DNA of 64,000 nucleotides. Origin: Pseudomonas sp. NC02. GTDB taxonomy: Bacteria > Pseudomonadota > Gammaproteobacteria > Pseudomonadales > Pseudomonadaceae. The stretch is taken from NCBI RefSeq assembly GCF_002874965.1, contig NZ_CP025624.1:4898001-4962000 (forward strand), given 5' to 3'. Every line of letters begins with the position of its first letter. Positions within the stretch are counted from its first letter, which is position 1. The notes beneath the pieces were generated by a model. That model did no database searches and had not been told where the DNA came from. It saw only the letters and a list, made by a program, of their open reading frames with translations. The position numbers and the translations under genes are program-made. This document shows positions 1-7,556 of the stretch, piece by piece.

Positions 1-1
1 C

Positions 2-2329
2 GCCGTGCTGCTGGTGGATGAACTGGCCCACAGCAACGTGCCCGGCTCGCGCCACCCGAAACGCTGGCAAGACGTGGAAGAACTGCTCAGCGCCGGCATC
101 GATGTGTGGACCACCCTCAACGTCCAGCACCTGGAAAGCCTTAACGATCTGGTGAGTGGGATCATTGGCATTCGCGTGCGGGAAACCGTACCGGACCACG
201 TGTTCGACAATGCCCACGAAGTGGTCGTCGTGGACCTGCCGCCGGATGATCTGCTGCAACGCTTGAAGGACGGCAAGGTGTACCTGGGCCCTCAGGCCGA
301 GCGCGCCTCGCGGCACTTTTTCCGCAAGGGCAACCTGCTCGCCCTGCGGGAACTGGCCCTGCGCCGCACGGCCGACCGGGTCGACACGCAGATGCGCGTG
401 TACCGTCGCGAACAGTCGATCAAGACCCTGTGGCCCGCCCGCGAGCGATTGCTGGTAGGCGTGGCCGGTGACGCCGGTGATGAACGCCTGGTGCGAGAAG
501 CCGCGCGCCTGGCGCAAAAGCTCGAGGCGGACTGGATCGTGGTGCACGTCGCCGCAGCCCAGGGCCGCGGCGCCAAGCGTTATCTCACGGCGATGAAAAC
601 CCTGGCGCTGGCCAGCGAATTCGGCGCCGACACCGCGACATTGCCGGGCATGGACGTCGCCGAAGCACTGGCCGCCTGTGCCCGGGAACACAACGCCAAT
701 CGCCTGGTGCTCGGCCATCACCCACGCCGGGCATGGCGGTTCTGGCATCAGTCGGTGAGCGACCGGATCAGCCGGCACCATCCGCAGATCGACCAGATCG
801 TGATCGCCCATGGCATGTTGCCAGGCACTGTTCCTGCCATTGAAAAACCTACACCAGCGCCCGGCAGAACCCTGGCCTACCTCTGGTCCACACTCGCCTG
901 TTTCACCGCCAGCGCCATCGCCGCGCTGCTGCTGCAAGTGTTCGACCTGGCCAACGTGGTGATGCTGTTCCTGCTCACGGTGGTGCTGGTGGCCCTGCGG
1001 TTTGGACGCGGCCCCGGCGTGTGGGCAGCGATGCTCGCGGTGCTGTGTTTCGACTTCTTTTTCGTCCAGCCGCGCTACTCGTTTACCGTCAACGACACCC
1101 AGTATTTCTTCACCTTCGCGTTGATGCTCGGCATCGCGCTGATCACCGGGCAGCTCACCGCACGCCTGCGCCACGAAGCGCGCACCGCCGCCGCTCGAGA
1201 ACGTCGCGCAACCTCACTGGCGCGCCTGGCCCGGGACCTGTCGGCCGCGTTGACCGTGGAGCAGATCAGCGAAGTGGCGCTGCGCACCTTCAGCGGCGTG
1301 TTCGAGGCGCGGGTCGGCCTGGCCTTGCCGGACGCCGCCGACGGCGTGCACAGCGTGGGCGCGGGCGGGCTGCCGATCGACGACAGCATCGCCCAATGGA
1401 CCTACGACCACGGCCAGTCCGCCGGCCAGGGCACCGACACCTTGTCCGCCGCCAAGGGCTGCTACCTGCCGCTCAAGGCGCCGATGCGCGTGCGCGGTGT
1501 GCTGGTGCTGGAACTGGCGCAAAGCGAACGCCTCAACGAGCCCGAAGAGCGCCGCCTGCTGGAAGCCTGCATGAGCCAATTGGCGATTGCCCTGGAGCGC
1601 GTGCACTTCGTCGAAGTGGCGCAAAACACGATGGTGCAGATGGAAGGCGAGAAAATGCGCAACACCTTGCTCGCGGCGATTTCCCACGACCTGCGCACCC
1701 CCTTGACCACCCTGATCGGCGCCGCCGACACCGCCCTGCCCCATGCGCCGCCGGGGCCGCTGACCGCGTTGCTGCACGGTATTCATGAGCAGGCGACTTC
1801 GATGCAACGCTTGATCGAAAACTTGCTGGACATGGCCCGCATGCAGGAGCGCGGTGTGCGACTCAACCGGCAATGGCATTTGCTGGAAGAGATCGTCGGC
1901 AGCGCCCTGCGCCAGTTGCGTGAACCACTGGCCCGGCATGTGGTGAACACGACGCTGGACCCGCAATTACCGCTGGTGGAAGTCGACGCGCTGCTGATCG
2001 AACGGGTGCTGGTCAACCTGCTGGACAACGCCGCCAAATACACCCCGCCTGGCACGGTCATCACGGTTACCGCCCGTTCCGTTTCCGACAGCATCCTGCT
2101 GGAAGTCAGCGACACCGGCCCGGGCAGCGCGCCGGCCAATCTGTTCGAACCGTTTGCCCGTGGCCAGCAGGAATCCTCGGTCGCCGGAATCGGCCTGGGC
2201 CTGGCCCTGGCCAAGCGCATCGTCGAAGCCCACGGCGGGCGCATCGAAGCCAGACCCGGCAGCGAGCGCGGCATGCATTTCGTCATCACTTTACCGGCGG
2301 GTACTCCGCCCCCAATGGACGCCCTATGA
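2..2329 (+). CDS. kdpD: Sensor histidine kinase KdpD (5' end outside window)
   Basis: Potassium/turgor sensor kinase of the inner membrane that phosphorylates KdpE and so controls the KdpFABC K+ ATPase. The frame is open from base 2, so the N-terminus lies upstream; about 775 of the roughly 880-900 residues usual for the family are present. Counting from the GTG at base 5, I see the end of the KdpD sensor domain (LVDELAHSN, RHPKRWQD), a universal-stress-like domain (about 145-260), four closely spaced membrane helices (about 290-390), a GAF-like region, the H-box SHDLRTPL with phospho-acceptor His561, an N-box (NLLDNAAKY) and G-boxes (DTGPG, GIGLGLALAK). Its ATGA stop overlaps the kdpE start. 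kdpFABC should lie just upstream. Confidence 0.95.
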   Translation, partial: AVLLVDELAHSNVPGSRHPKRWQDVEELLSAGIDVWTTLNVQHLESLNDLVSGIIGIRVRETVPDHVFDNAHEVVVVDLPPDDLLQRLKDGKVYLGPQAERASRHFFRKGNLLALRELALRRTADRVDTQMRVYRREQSIKTLWPARERLLVGVAGDAGDERLVREAARLAQKLEADWIVVHVAAAQGRGAKRYLTAMKTLALASEFGADTATLPGMDVAEALAACAREHNANRLVLGHHPRRAWRFWHQSVSDRISRHHPQIDQIVIAHGMLPGTVPAIEKPTPAPGRTLAYLWSTLACFTASAIAALLLQVFDLANVVMLFLLTVVLVALRFGRGPGVWAAMLAVLCFDFFFVQPRYSFTVNDTQYFFTFALMLGIALITGQLTARLRHEARTAAARERRATSLARLARDLSAALTVEQISEVALRTFSGVFEARVGLALPDAADGVHSVGAGGLPIDDSIAQWTYDHGQSAGQGTDTLSAAKGCYLPLKAPMRVRGVLVLELAQSERLNEPEERRLLEACMSQLAIALERVHFVEVAQNTMVQMEGEKMRNTLLAAISHDLRTPLTTLIGAADTALPHAPPGPLTALLHGIHEQATSMQRLIENLLDMARMQERGVRLNRQWHLLEEIVGSALRQLREPLARHVVNTTLDPQLPLVEVDALLIERVLVNLLDNAAKYTPPGTVITVTARSVSDSILLEVSDTGPGSAPANLFEPFARGQQESSVAGIGLGLALAKRIVEAHGGRIEARPGSERGMHFVITLPAGTPPPMDAL

Positions 2330-3018
2330 GCACTGCACGCATTCTGATTGTTGAAGACGAGGCCAACATCCGCCGTTTTGTCGGCATCGCCCTGCAGGAT
2401 GAGGGCTTCCAGGTGTTCGAGGCCGACAGCGTCAAACGCGCGTTGATCCACGCTTCCAGCCGTCAGCCGGACCTGGTGATCGTCGACCTGGGCCTGCCGG
2501 ACGGCGACGGCAAACAGCTGATCAGCGAGCTGCGGGGATGGCTGGCGGTGCCGATCCTGGTGTTGTCGGCACGGGATCGCGAAGAGGAAAAAGTCGCCGC
2601 CCTGGACGCCGGCGCCGATGACTACCTGACCAAACCCTTCGGCGTACCCGAGTTGCTCGCGCGCATCCGTGCGCAACTACGCCGTCATGGGCAGACCGGC
2701 ACCGTGGCGGCCACCAGCAAGGTGGCGTTTGGCGATATCGAGGTGGACCTGGCGACCCATGAAGTGTGGCGCCAAGACCTGCCGGTGCACCTGACGCCCA
2801 TCGAATACCGCCTGCTGTGCGCGATGATTCGCGGGCAGAGCCGGGTGCTCACCCACCGGCAATTATTGCTCGAGGTGTGGGGCCTGGACTACGTGGACCG
2901 CGCCCACTACCTGCGGGTGCACATGGCGCACCTGCGGCAGAAGCTGGAGGCGGACCCGGCCCAGCCGCAGTACTTCATCACCGAGTTGCAGGTGGGCTAC
3001 CGACTGGTGGGTTTGTGA
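2326..3018 (+). CDS. kdpE: Response regulator KdpE
   Basis: OmpR/PhoB-type regulator that activates kdpFABC when phosphorylated by KdpD. 230 residues: receiver domain with acidic pocket (VEDE, residues 9-12), phospho-acceptor Asp54 (IVDLGLPDGD), switch Ser81 and conserved Lys103 (TKPFG), followed by a C-terminal winged helix (about 130-228) ending in the typical VGYRL. It overlaps kdpD by 4 bases (ATGA), which implies translational coupling. Its last 41 bases overlap the 3' end of the convergent LysR gene. Confidence 0.96.
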   Translation: MSTARILIVEDEANIRRFVGIALQDEGFQVFEADSVKRALIHASSRQPDLVIVDLGLPDGDGKQLISELRGWLAVPILVLSARDREEEKVAALDAGADDYLTKPFGVPELLARIRAQLRRHGQTGTVAATSKVAFGDIEVDLATHEVWRQDLPVHLTPIEYRLLCAMIRGQSRVLTHRQLLLEVWGLDYVDRAHYLRVHMAHLRQKLEADPAQPQYFITELQVGYRLVGL

Positions 3019-3901
3019 ACAGGTGCGCGGCGGCGAAATCGACAAACACGCGGATCTTCGGCGAGAGATGCCGGCTGGATGGCCACAGCGCCCAGAACTG
3101 GCCCTGGTCATCGGAATGGCCGTCGAGCACGGTTTCCAGCTGGCCCTGGGCGAGTGCTTCGCGGGCCAGGAAGTCTGGCACGTAGGCAATCCCATGGCCG
3201 TCCATCGCGGCCCGGAGCATGGCCTCCATGTTGTTCAGGGTCAGCGCGGTGGGCAGGCGCAATTGGGTGATGGCCGGGTTGGCGGACAAGGTCCAGTCCA
3301 TGATTTTGCCGGTGGTGGCGAAGCGGTAACGCAAGCACGGGTGATGCTCCAGTTCGCTCAGGGATTCTGGCCGGCCGTTGGCTCGTAGGTATTGGGGCGA
3401 TGCACACAGCACAAACCTGAACGGCCCCAGCTTGCGGGCCATCAGGGTCGAGTCAGCCAGGCCACCGCTGCGGATGACCACGTCGAAGCCCTCCTCGATC
3501 ACGTCCACCAGATGGTCGTTGAAATCCAGCTCCAGTTCGATCTCGGGGTAGGCGTTGCGGAACGCCATCATGTGCGGAAAGAGAAAGCGATAACCGATGG
3601 TGGGCAGGCTGACCCGCAGTTTGCCCCGGGGTGCCTGCATCGCATGGGAAAGCATGGCGCGGGCGTCTTGCAGGTCGTCGAGAATTTTCCGACTGCGCTC
3701 GTAGAACAATTGGCCTTCGGCGGTGAGGCTGACCTTGCGCGTACTGCGGTGCAACAGCCGCACATTCAGTGACGCCTCAAGCTTGGCGACATTCTTGCCC
3801 ACCGCCGAAGCGGAAATCCCCATCGCCCGGGCCGCGCCGGTGAAGCTCAGGGCTTCCGCGGTTTTCACGAAGGCGATCACGCCGCTCAAGTTATCGGTCA
3901 C
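2978..3901 (-). CDS. LysR-family transcriptional regulator
   Basis: 307-residue LysR protein: N-terminal winged helix-turn-helix (residues about 7-65; FTGAARAMGISASAVGKNVA) and a C-terminal periplasmic-binding-like effector domain (about 90-295). The start is GTG at 3901, since the nearby upstream ATGs are in frames that stop immediately. It is divergent from the MFS gene at 4007 with a gap of about 105 bases holding the likely shared operator, so it probably controls that transporter. Its 3' end runs 41 bases into kdpE on the other strand. The effector is not predictable; related regulators often sense aromatic or aldehyde compounds. Confidence 0.9.
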   Translation of the reverse strand: MTDNLSGVIAFVKTAEALSFTGAARAMGISASAVGKNVAKLEASLNVRLLHRSTRKVSLTAEGQLFYERSRKILDDLQDARAMLSHAMQAPRGKLRVSLPTIGYRFLFPHMMAFRNAYPEIELELDFNDHLVDVIEEGFDVVIRSGGLADSTLMARKLGPFRFVLCASPQYLRANGRPESLSELEHHPCLRYRFATTGKIMDWTLSANPAITQLRLPTALTLNNMEAMLRAAMDGHGIAYVPDFLAREALAQGQLETVLDGHSDDQGQFWALWPSSRHLSPKIRVFVDFAAAHLFTNPPVGSPPATR

Positions 3902-4006
3902 GTCATTGCATCCATTCAGTCCGTTATGAACGGAATGTAAGCCCGTTTATCCGTGATTGCATCCTGATTAGAGTCTTTTAATCTTCAAACTCGCGGGAAT
4001 GCCCCT

Positions 4007-5521
4007 ATGAACACGACAACCGAATCTGCGCCCGCCCATGGCCGATATTCCATCCTGGCGGCCATTTGCCTGGCCGCCCTGGTATTGCCCATGAGCTTTA
4101 CCGGCGGCGCCGTCGCCACGCCCTTTATCGGCCAGGCATTTGCCGCCCAGCCCAGCCAGCTGGCGTGGATCACCAACGCATTCATGCTGAGTTTCGGCAG
4201 CCTGTTAATGGCCGCCGGCACCCTCGCCGACCTCTATGGGAGAAAGCGTCTTTTCTTGTGGGGCATGGCGCTGTTTACCGTGGTCTCCTTGCTGCTGGCA
4301 GTGGCACCGGGGATTTTCTGGCTGGATGTGTTGCGTGGCGTGCAGGGCGTCGCGGCGGCTACGGCATTGGCCAGTGGCTGTGCGGCGCTGGCCCAGGAGT
4401 TTGACGGCCATGCCCGCACCCGCGCCTTCAGCTTGCTGGGCACCACATTCGGTGCAGGCCTGGCGTTTGGGCCATTGCTGTCGGGGGTGCTGATCGAGCA
4501 CTGGGGCTGGCGCTCGATTTTTCTCGGCACTGCATTATTGGCCGGTATTTCGCTGCTGTTTGCCGCGCCCAAAATGCGTGAAAGCCGCGACCCGCAAGCG
4601 ATGCGGCTGGACACCGCTGGTGTACTGACGTTTTCCGCAATGCTGGTAGCCCTGACCACGGCGGTGATCCTCGCGCCGGAGCACGGCTGGACGTCGCCGC
4701 TGGTTGATGCCCTGCTGATCGCGGCGGCGGTGTTTTTGCTGGTGTTTATCCTCGTCGAAAACCGCTCCAGCCAACCGATGCTGGAGCTGCGGCTGTTTCG
4801 CTTCCCGCGTTTTATTGGTGTGCAGCTCCTGCCGATCGGTACCTGTTACTGCTACATCGTGCTGATCGTGTTGCTGCCCCTGCGGTTTATCGGTGTGGAA
4901 GGCGCCAGCGCGCTGGACGCGGGTTTGATGATGCTCGCGTTGTCGGCACCGATGCTGGTGGTGCCGATGATCGCCGCATCGCTGACCCGCTGGCTCTCAG
5001 CAGGACTGTTGTGTGCCATTGGCTTGCTGATCGCGGCGGTGGGCCTGTGGGGATTAAGCCTGGCCAACCAGCCTGCGCAGACCATCGCCGCAATGCTGGT
5101 CATCGGGATCGGCACCGGGCTGCCGTGGGGTTTGATGGATGGCTTGGCGATCAGCGTGGTGCCCAAGGAGCGAGCGGGAATGGCGGCGGGGATTTTCAAC
5201 ACCACCCGCGTGGCCAGTGAAGGCGTGGCGCTGGCGATTACGATGGCGGTATTGGGCGCATTGGTGGCACATCACCTGAAGGGTCGCGCAGGGGCCGACG
5301 TGTCAGTGATTGCCCAAGGCCTGGTCATGGGCAACGTGCAACTGGCCTCGGCCGCCCTTCCGCTGGAAGCACTGCGCAGCGCCTACATCGCGGGGTTCAA
5401 CACCTTGCTGCAACTGCTCGCGGGATTCACCGTGCTGACGGCGTTGGTGGTCCTGGCCTTCATGGGGCGAAACAGCATTGCACCCGTGCAAACCGAACCG
5501 GGCATTCAGTCGTTGAGCTGA
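4007..5521 (+). CDS. MFS transporter, DHA2 (14-TM) drug/proton antiporter type
   Basis: 504-residue inner-membrane major facilitator. The length and hydrophobic pattern fit the 14-helix DHA2 branch (EmrB/QacA-like). A motif-A-like loop follows TM2 (LADLYGRKRLFL, about 76-87) and a motif C-like stretch (GTTFGAGLAFGPLLSG) lies in TM5. It probably exports a toxic or metabolic small molecule. The divergent LysR gene is the likely regulator. No membrane-fusion partner is adjacent, so it may act alone or share one encoded elsewhere. Confidence 0.88.
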   Translation: MNTTTESAPAHGRYSILAAICLAALVLPMSFTGGAVATPFIGQAFAAQPSQLAWITNAFMLSFGSLLMAAGTLADLYGRKRLFLWGMALFTVVSLLLAVAPGIFWLDVLRGVQGVAAATALASGCAALAQEFDGHARTRAFSLLGTTFGAGLAFGPLLSGVLIEHWGWRSIFLGTALLAGISLLFAAPKMRESRDPQAMRLDTAGVLTFSAMLVALTTAVILAPEHGWTSPLVDALLIAAAVFLLVFILVENRSSQPMLELRLFRFPRFIGVQLLPIGTCYCYIVLIVLLPLRFIGVEGASALDAGLMMLALSAPMLVVPMIAASLTRWLSAGLLCAIGLLIAAVGLWGLSLANQPAQTIAAMLVIGIGTGLPWGLMDGLAISVVPKERAGMAAGIFNTTRVASEGVALAITMAVLGALVAHHLKGRAGADVSVIAQGLVMGNVQLASAALPLEALRSAYIAGFNTLLQLLAGFTVLTALVVLAFMGRNSIAPVQTEPGIQSLS

Positions 5522-5531
5522 ATCCCAGGCA

Positions 5532-5559
5532 CAAAAAAGCCCGCTCAATGAGCGGGCTT
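5532..5559 (-). terminator. Rho-independent terminator of the first tRNA-Asp/Val unit
   Basis: Perfect GC-rich hairpin (AGCCCGCTCA/TGAGCGGGCT) followed, in minus-strand sense, by a run of six T. It lies just downstream of tRNA-Asp and is repeated exactly at 10061-10087. Confidence 0.85.
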
Positions 5560-5599
5560 CCTGTGGTACCTGGCGTTCAGCGTTCCAGGTGACCGAATA

Positions 5600-5676
5600 T
5601 GGCGCAGCGGACGGGACTCGAACCCGCGACCCCCGGCGTGACAGGCCGGTATTCTAACCGACTGAACTACCGCTGC
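5600..5676 (-). tRNA. tRNA-Asp (GTC)
   Basis: 77-nt cloverleaf with encoded CCA. Acceptor stem GCAGCGG/CCGCUGC, anticodon loop CCTGTCACG giving GTC, and T-arm GGTTCGAGTCC. It is second in the unit after tRNA-Val. Confidence 0.97.
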
Positions 5677-5695
5677 GCGTAACACATAAAGCGAA

Positions 5696-5771
5696 TGGTG
5701 GGTGATGACGGGATCGAACCGCCGACATTCTGCTTGTAAGGCAGACGCTCTCCCAGCTGAGCTAATCACCC
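5696..5771 (-). tRNA. tRNA-Val (TAC)
   Basis: 76-nt cloverleaf with encoded CCA. Acceptor GGGTGAT/ATCACCC, anticodon stem-loop CTGCCTTACAAGCAG giving TAC, and T-loop GGTTCGATCCC. First gene of the minus-strand tRNA unit. Confidence 0.97.
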
Positions 5772-5792
5772 TTCACTTTCGGTGTGGGGCGC

Positions 5793-5820
5793 ATTCTATA
5801 GCATTTTTCCGTAATGTCAT
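5793..5820 (-). promoter_or_regulatory. sigma70 promoter of tRNA unit 1
   Basis: On the minus strand, ATGACA (5815-5820) and TAGAAT (5793-5798) are separated by 16 bases and followed by a GC-rich discriminator (GCGCCCC). This is the usual architecture of stable-RNA promoters under stringent control. Confidence 0.7.
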
Positions 5821-5937
5821 GATTTAAATGCAATTTATTTAAAATATTTTGTCTTCGACCCCGCGCACCCCGCAAAACCGGCGCTTTGGGTGCAAACGCG
5901 AGTCTATTGCGTTTGCCCAAGCCTTGGCCCCACAATT

Positions 5938-5956
5938 AACAATTATTCTCAATAAC
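5938..5956 (+). promoter_or_regulatory. Candidate Fur box upstream of fecI
   Basis: The reverse complement of 5941-5953 reads ATTGAGAATAATT, close to the Pseudomonas Fur-box core. It sits about 20-30 bases before the fecI ATG, where iron-dependent repression of a FecI-type sigma gene is expected. Confidence 0.55.
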
Positions 5957-5972
5957 ACCTGGGCCGGGCCTT

Positions 5973-6491
5973 ATGTCTGTAGGTGAACCGCCGTTCCAAC
6001 GGGAGATTACCGAACTGTACAGCGAGCATCACGGCTGGCTGTTCACTTGGTTGCGCCGAAAACTGGGCTGTACCCATAACGCCGCCGACGTGGCGCAGGA
6101 CACCTTCGCGCGGATTCTGCACGCCCGCGAGTCGGTGACCGCCATCCGCGAACCCCGCGCCTATTTAAGTACCACCGCCAGGCGGCTGATCATCGACCAG
6201 GCACGGCGCAAGCAGATTGAGCACGCCTACCTTCAGGAATTGATGCTGACGGTGGAAACCCTGGAAGGTTTCCAGTCGCCCGAACAGATCCACACCACCC
6301 TGGAAGCCCTCGAGCACATTGCCTTCATGCTGGAAGGCATGCACGACAACATGCGCCAGGCGTTTGTGCTGTATTACCTCGAAGACCTGACCCAGCAGCA
6401 AATCGCCCGACAACTGAAGCTGTCGGAACGTACGGTACGCAAATACCTGATCCAGGCCCTGCTGCATTGCAGCCACAGCGTGGACATCTGA
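5973..6491 (+). CDS. FecI-type ECF sigma factor (iron starvation sigma)
   Basis: 172-residue extracytoplasmic-function sigma factor with region 2 (about 12-80; NAADVAQDTFARIL) and region 4 helix-turn-helix (about 115-168; LTQQQIARQLKLSERTVRKYL). It directs RNA polymerase to the promoter of the downstream receptor gene when the matching siderophore is bound outside. It is followed after 7 bases by a FecR-type regulator and then a receptor with a signalling domain, the classic cell-surface signalling order. A Fur-like box precedes it. The specific siderophore cannot be named. Confidence 0.93.
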   Translation: MSVGEPPFQREITELYSEHHGWLFTWLRRKLGCTHNAADVAQDTFARILHARESVTAIREPRAYLSTTARRLIIDQARRKQIEHAYLQELMLTVETLEGFQSPEQIHTTLEALEHIAFMLEGMHDNMRQAFVLYYLEDLTQQQIARQLKLSERTVRKYLIQALLHCSHSVDI

Positions 6492-6498
6492 GCCGCGC

Positions 6499-7479
6499 AT
6501 GCCCGACTCTCGCCAACAGATCGATGAACAAGCCGCCGAATGGATGATTCGCCTCCACGAAGGTGAATTGACCGAGGCCCAGCGCCAGGCGTTCGAGCGC
6601 TGGAAGCAGCAAGGCCCGCAACACGCCGCATCAGCAGCGCGCATGGAAGATGTGATTGCGCGGATGCAGGCCCTGCGCGGGCAAAAGGCACCGGCCCGGG
6701 CGGCCTTGAGTGCGGCCTTTCCCCAGCATGGGAAGGCGCGCAAAAACTACGTCCGCGCGCTGGTACTGGCCTGCAGCCTGGGCCTTCCCGCCATGGCGCT
6801 GCTCTACAGTCCTTATCCACAACAATGGATGGCCGATGTGCACAACGGTCCCGGCGAATGGAAAACCCTGCGGCTGGCGGACGGCTCGACGCTGACCCTG
6901 AACGGCATCAGTGCGGCGAATCTGCATTTCGACAGCCGGCAGCGCCGCATCGAATTGCTGCAAGGCGAGATCCTGGTGGAAGTGGCCCACGATGGCGAAC
7001 GGCCATTTGTGGTGCAGACCGCCCAAGGCACCCTGCGCGCCCTGGGTACGCGATTTGTGGTCAGGCGCGAGGATGACGTTACGGTGCTGAGCATGCTCGA
7101 ATCCCGCGTTGCCGCCCAAAGCGCGAATGGCCAGCAGACGCTGGAAGTGGACGCCGGCTCACAGGCGCGACTCAGCAAAGATGCCGTGCGCCTCTCCGGC
7201 AGCATCGATACGGCGAGCATCAATGGGGCCTGGCGCCGCCATCAACTGGTGGTGGATAACCGACCGTTGCCGGAAGTGCTGGATGAGATCGCCCGTCACC
7301 GTTCGGGCCGCTTGCAGTTTGATCGCGCCGCACTGGCCAGTCTCAAGGTCTCGGCCGTACTTCCCCTGGATGACACCGACCGCACCTTGCAGATGCTGGC
7401 TCAAACCCTACCGATCACGCTGAAAACCTTTACCCCATGGCTGATAATTGTCAGCCCGGATACCGAGAGCAAAAAATAA
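6499..7479 (+). CDS. FecR-family anti-sigma / signal-transducing protein
   Basis: 326 residues. The N-terminal cytoplasmic anti-sigma segment carries the family's conserved tryptophans (AAEWMIRLHEGEL, FERWKQQ). One membrane helix follows (about 91-107, VRALVLACSLGLPAMALLY). The periplasmic FecR domain (about 115-215) has TLRLADGSTLTLN and the STN-like C-terminal region ends near residue 320. It should hold the upstream sigma factor in check and relay the receptor signal. Spacing to fecI is 7 bases, so the two are co-transcribed. Confidence 0.93.
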   Translation: MPDSRQQIDEQAAEWMIRLHEGELTEAQRQAFERWKQQGPQHAASAARMEDVIARMQALRGQKAPARAALSAAFPQHGKARKNYVRALVLACSLGLPAMALLYSPYPQQWMADVHNGPGEWKTLRLADGSTLTLNGISAANLHFDSRQRRIELLQGEILVEVAHDGERPFVVQTAQGTLRALGTRFVVRREDDVTVLSMLESRVAAQSANGQQTLEVDAGSQARLSKDAVRLSGSIDTASINGAWRRHQLVVDNRPLPEVLDEIARHRSGRLQFDRAALASLKVSAVLPLDDTDRTLQMLAQTLPITLKTFTPWLIIVSPDTESKK

Positions 7480-7493
7480 TTATTCGCATTGCT
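7475..7493 (+). promoter_or_regulatory. Candidate Fur box upstream of the FecA-like receptor
   Basis: The reverse complement of 7478-7490 reads AATGCGAATAATT, matching the same Fur-box core found upstream of fecI. It overlaps the fecR stop codon, about 65 bases before the receptor start. The receptor may therefore have its own iron-regulated promoter. Confidence 0.5.
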
Positions 7494-7556
7494 TCCGCTT
7501 TTTTTCGGGTTGCCCGTCAAGGAAGGTATACCGATGACTAAAGGACTGCCCTCACC

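Larger units (their letters stand above)
5534..5797. repeat. Direct repeat, copy 1: tRNA-Asp/tRNA-Val unit with terminator and promoter
   Basis: About 264 bases covering terminator, tRNA-Asp, tRNA-Val and the -10 box, identical to 10062-10325 (constant offset 4528) apart from one visible mismatch (G at 5788 versus C at 10316). The two copies bracket the FecIRA cassette in direct orientation. Confidence 0.95.

Noticed and set aside
5545..5769. 74-residue frame over tRNA-Asp/tRNA-Val (repeated at 10073-10297)
   Set aside because: It is a translation of the two tRNAs; such frames are commonly mis-annotated as proteins.
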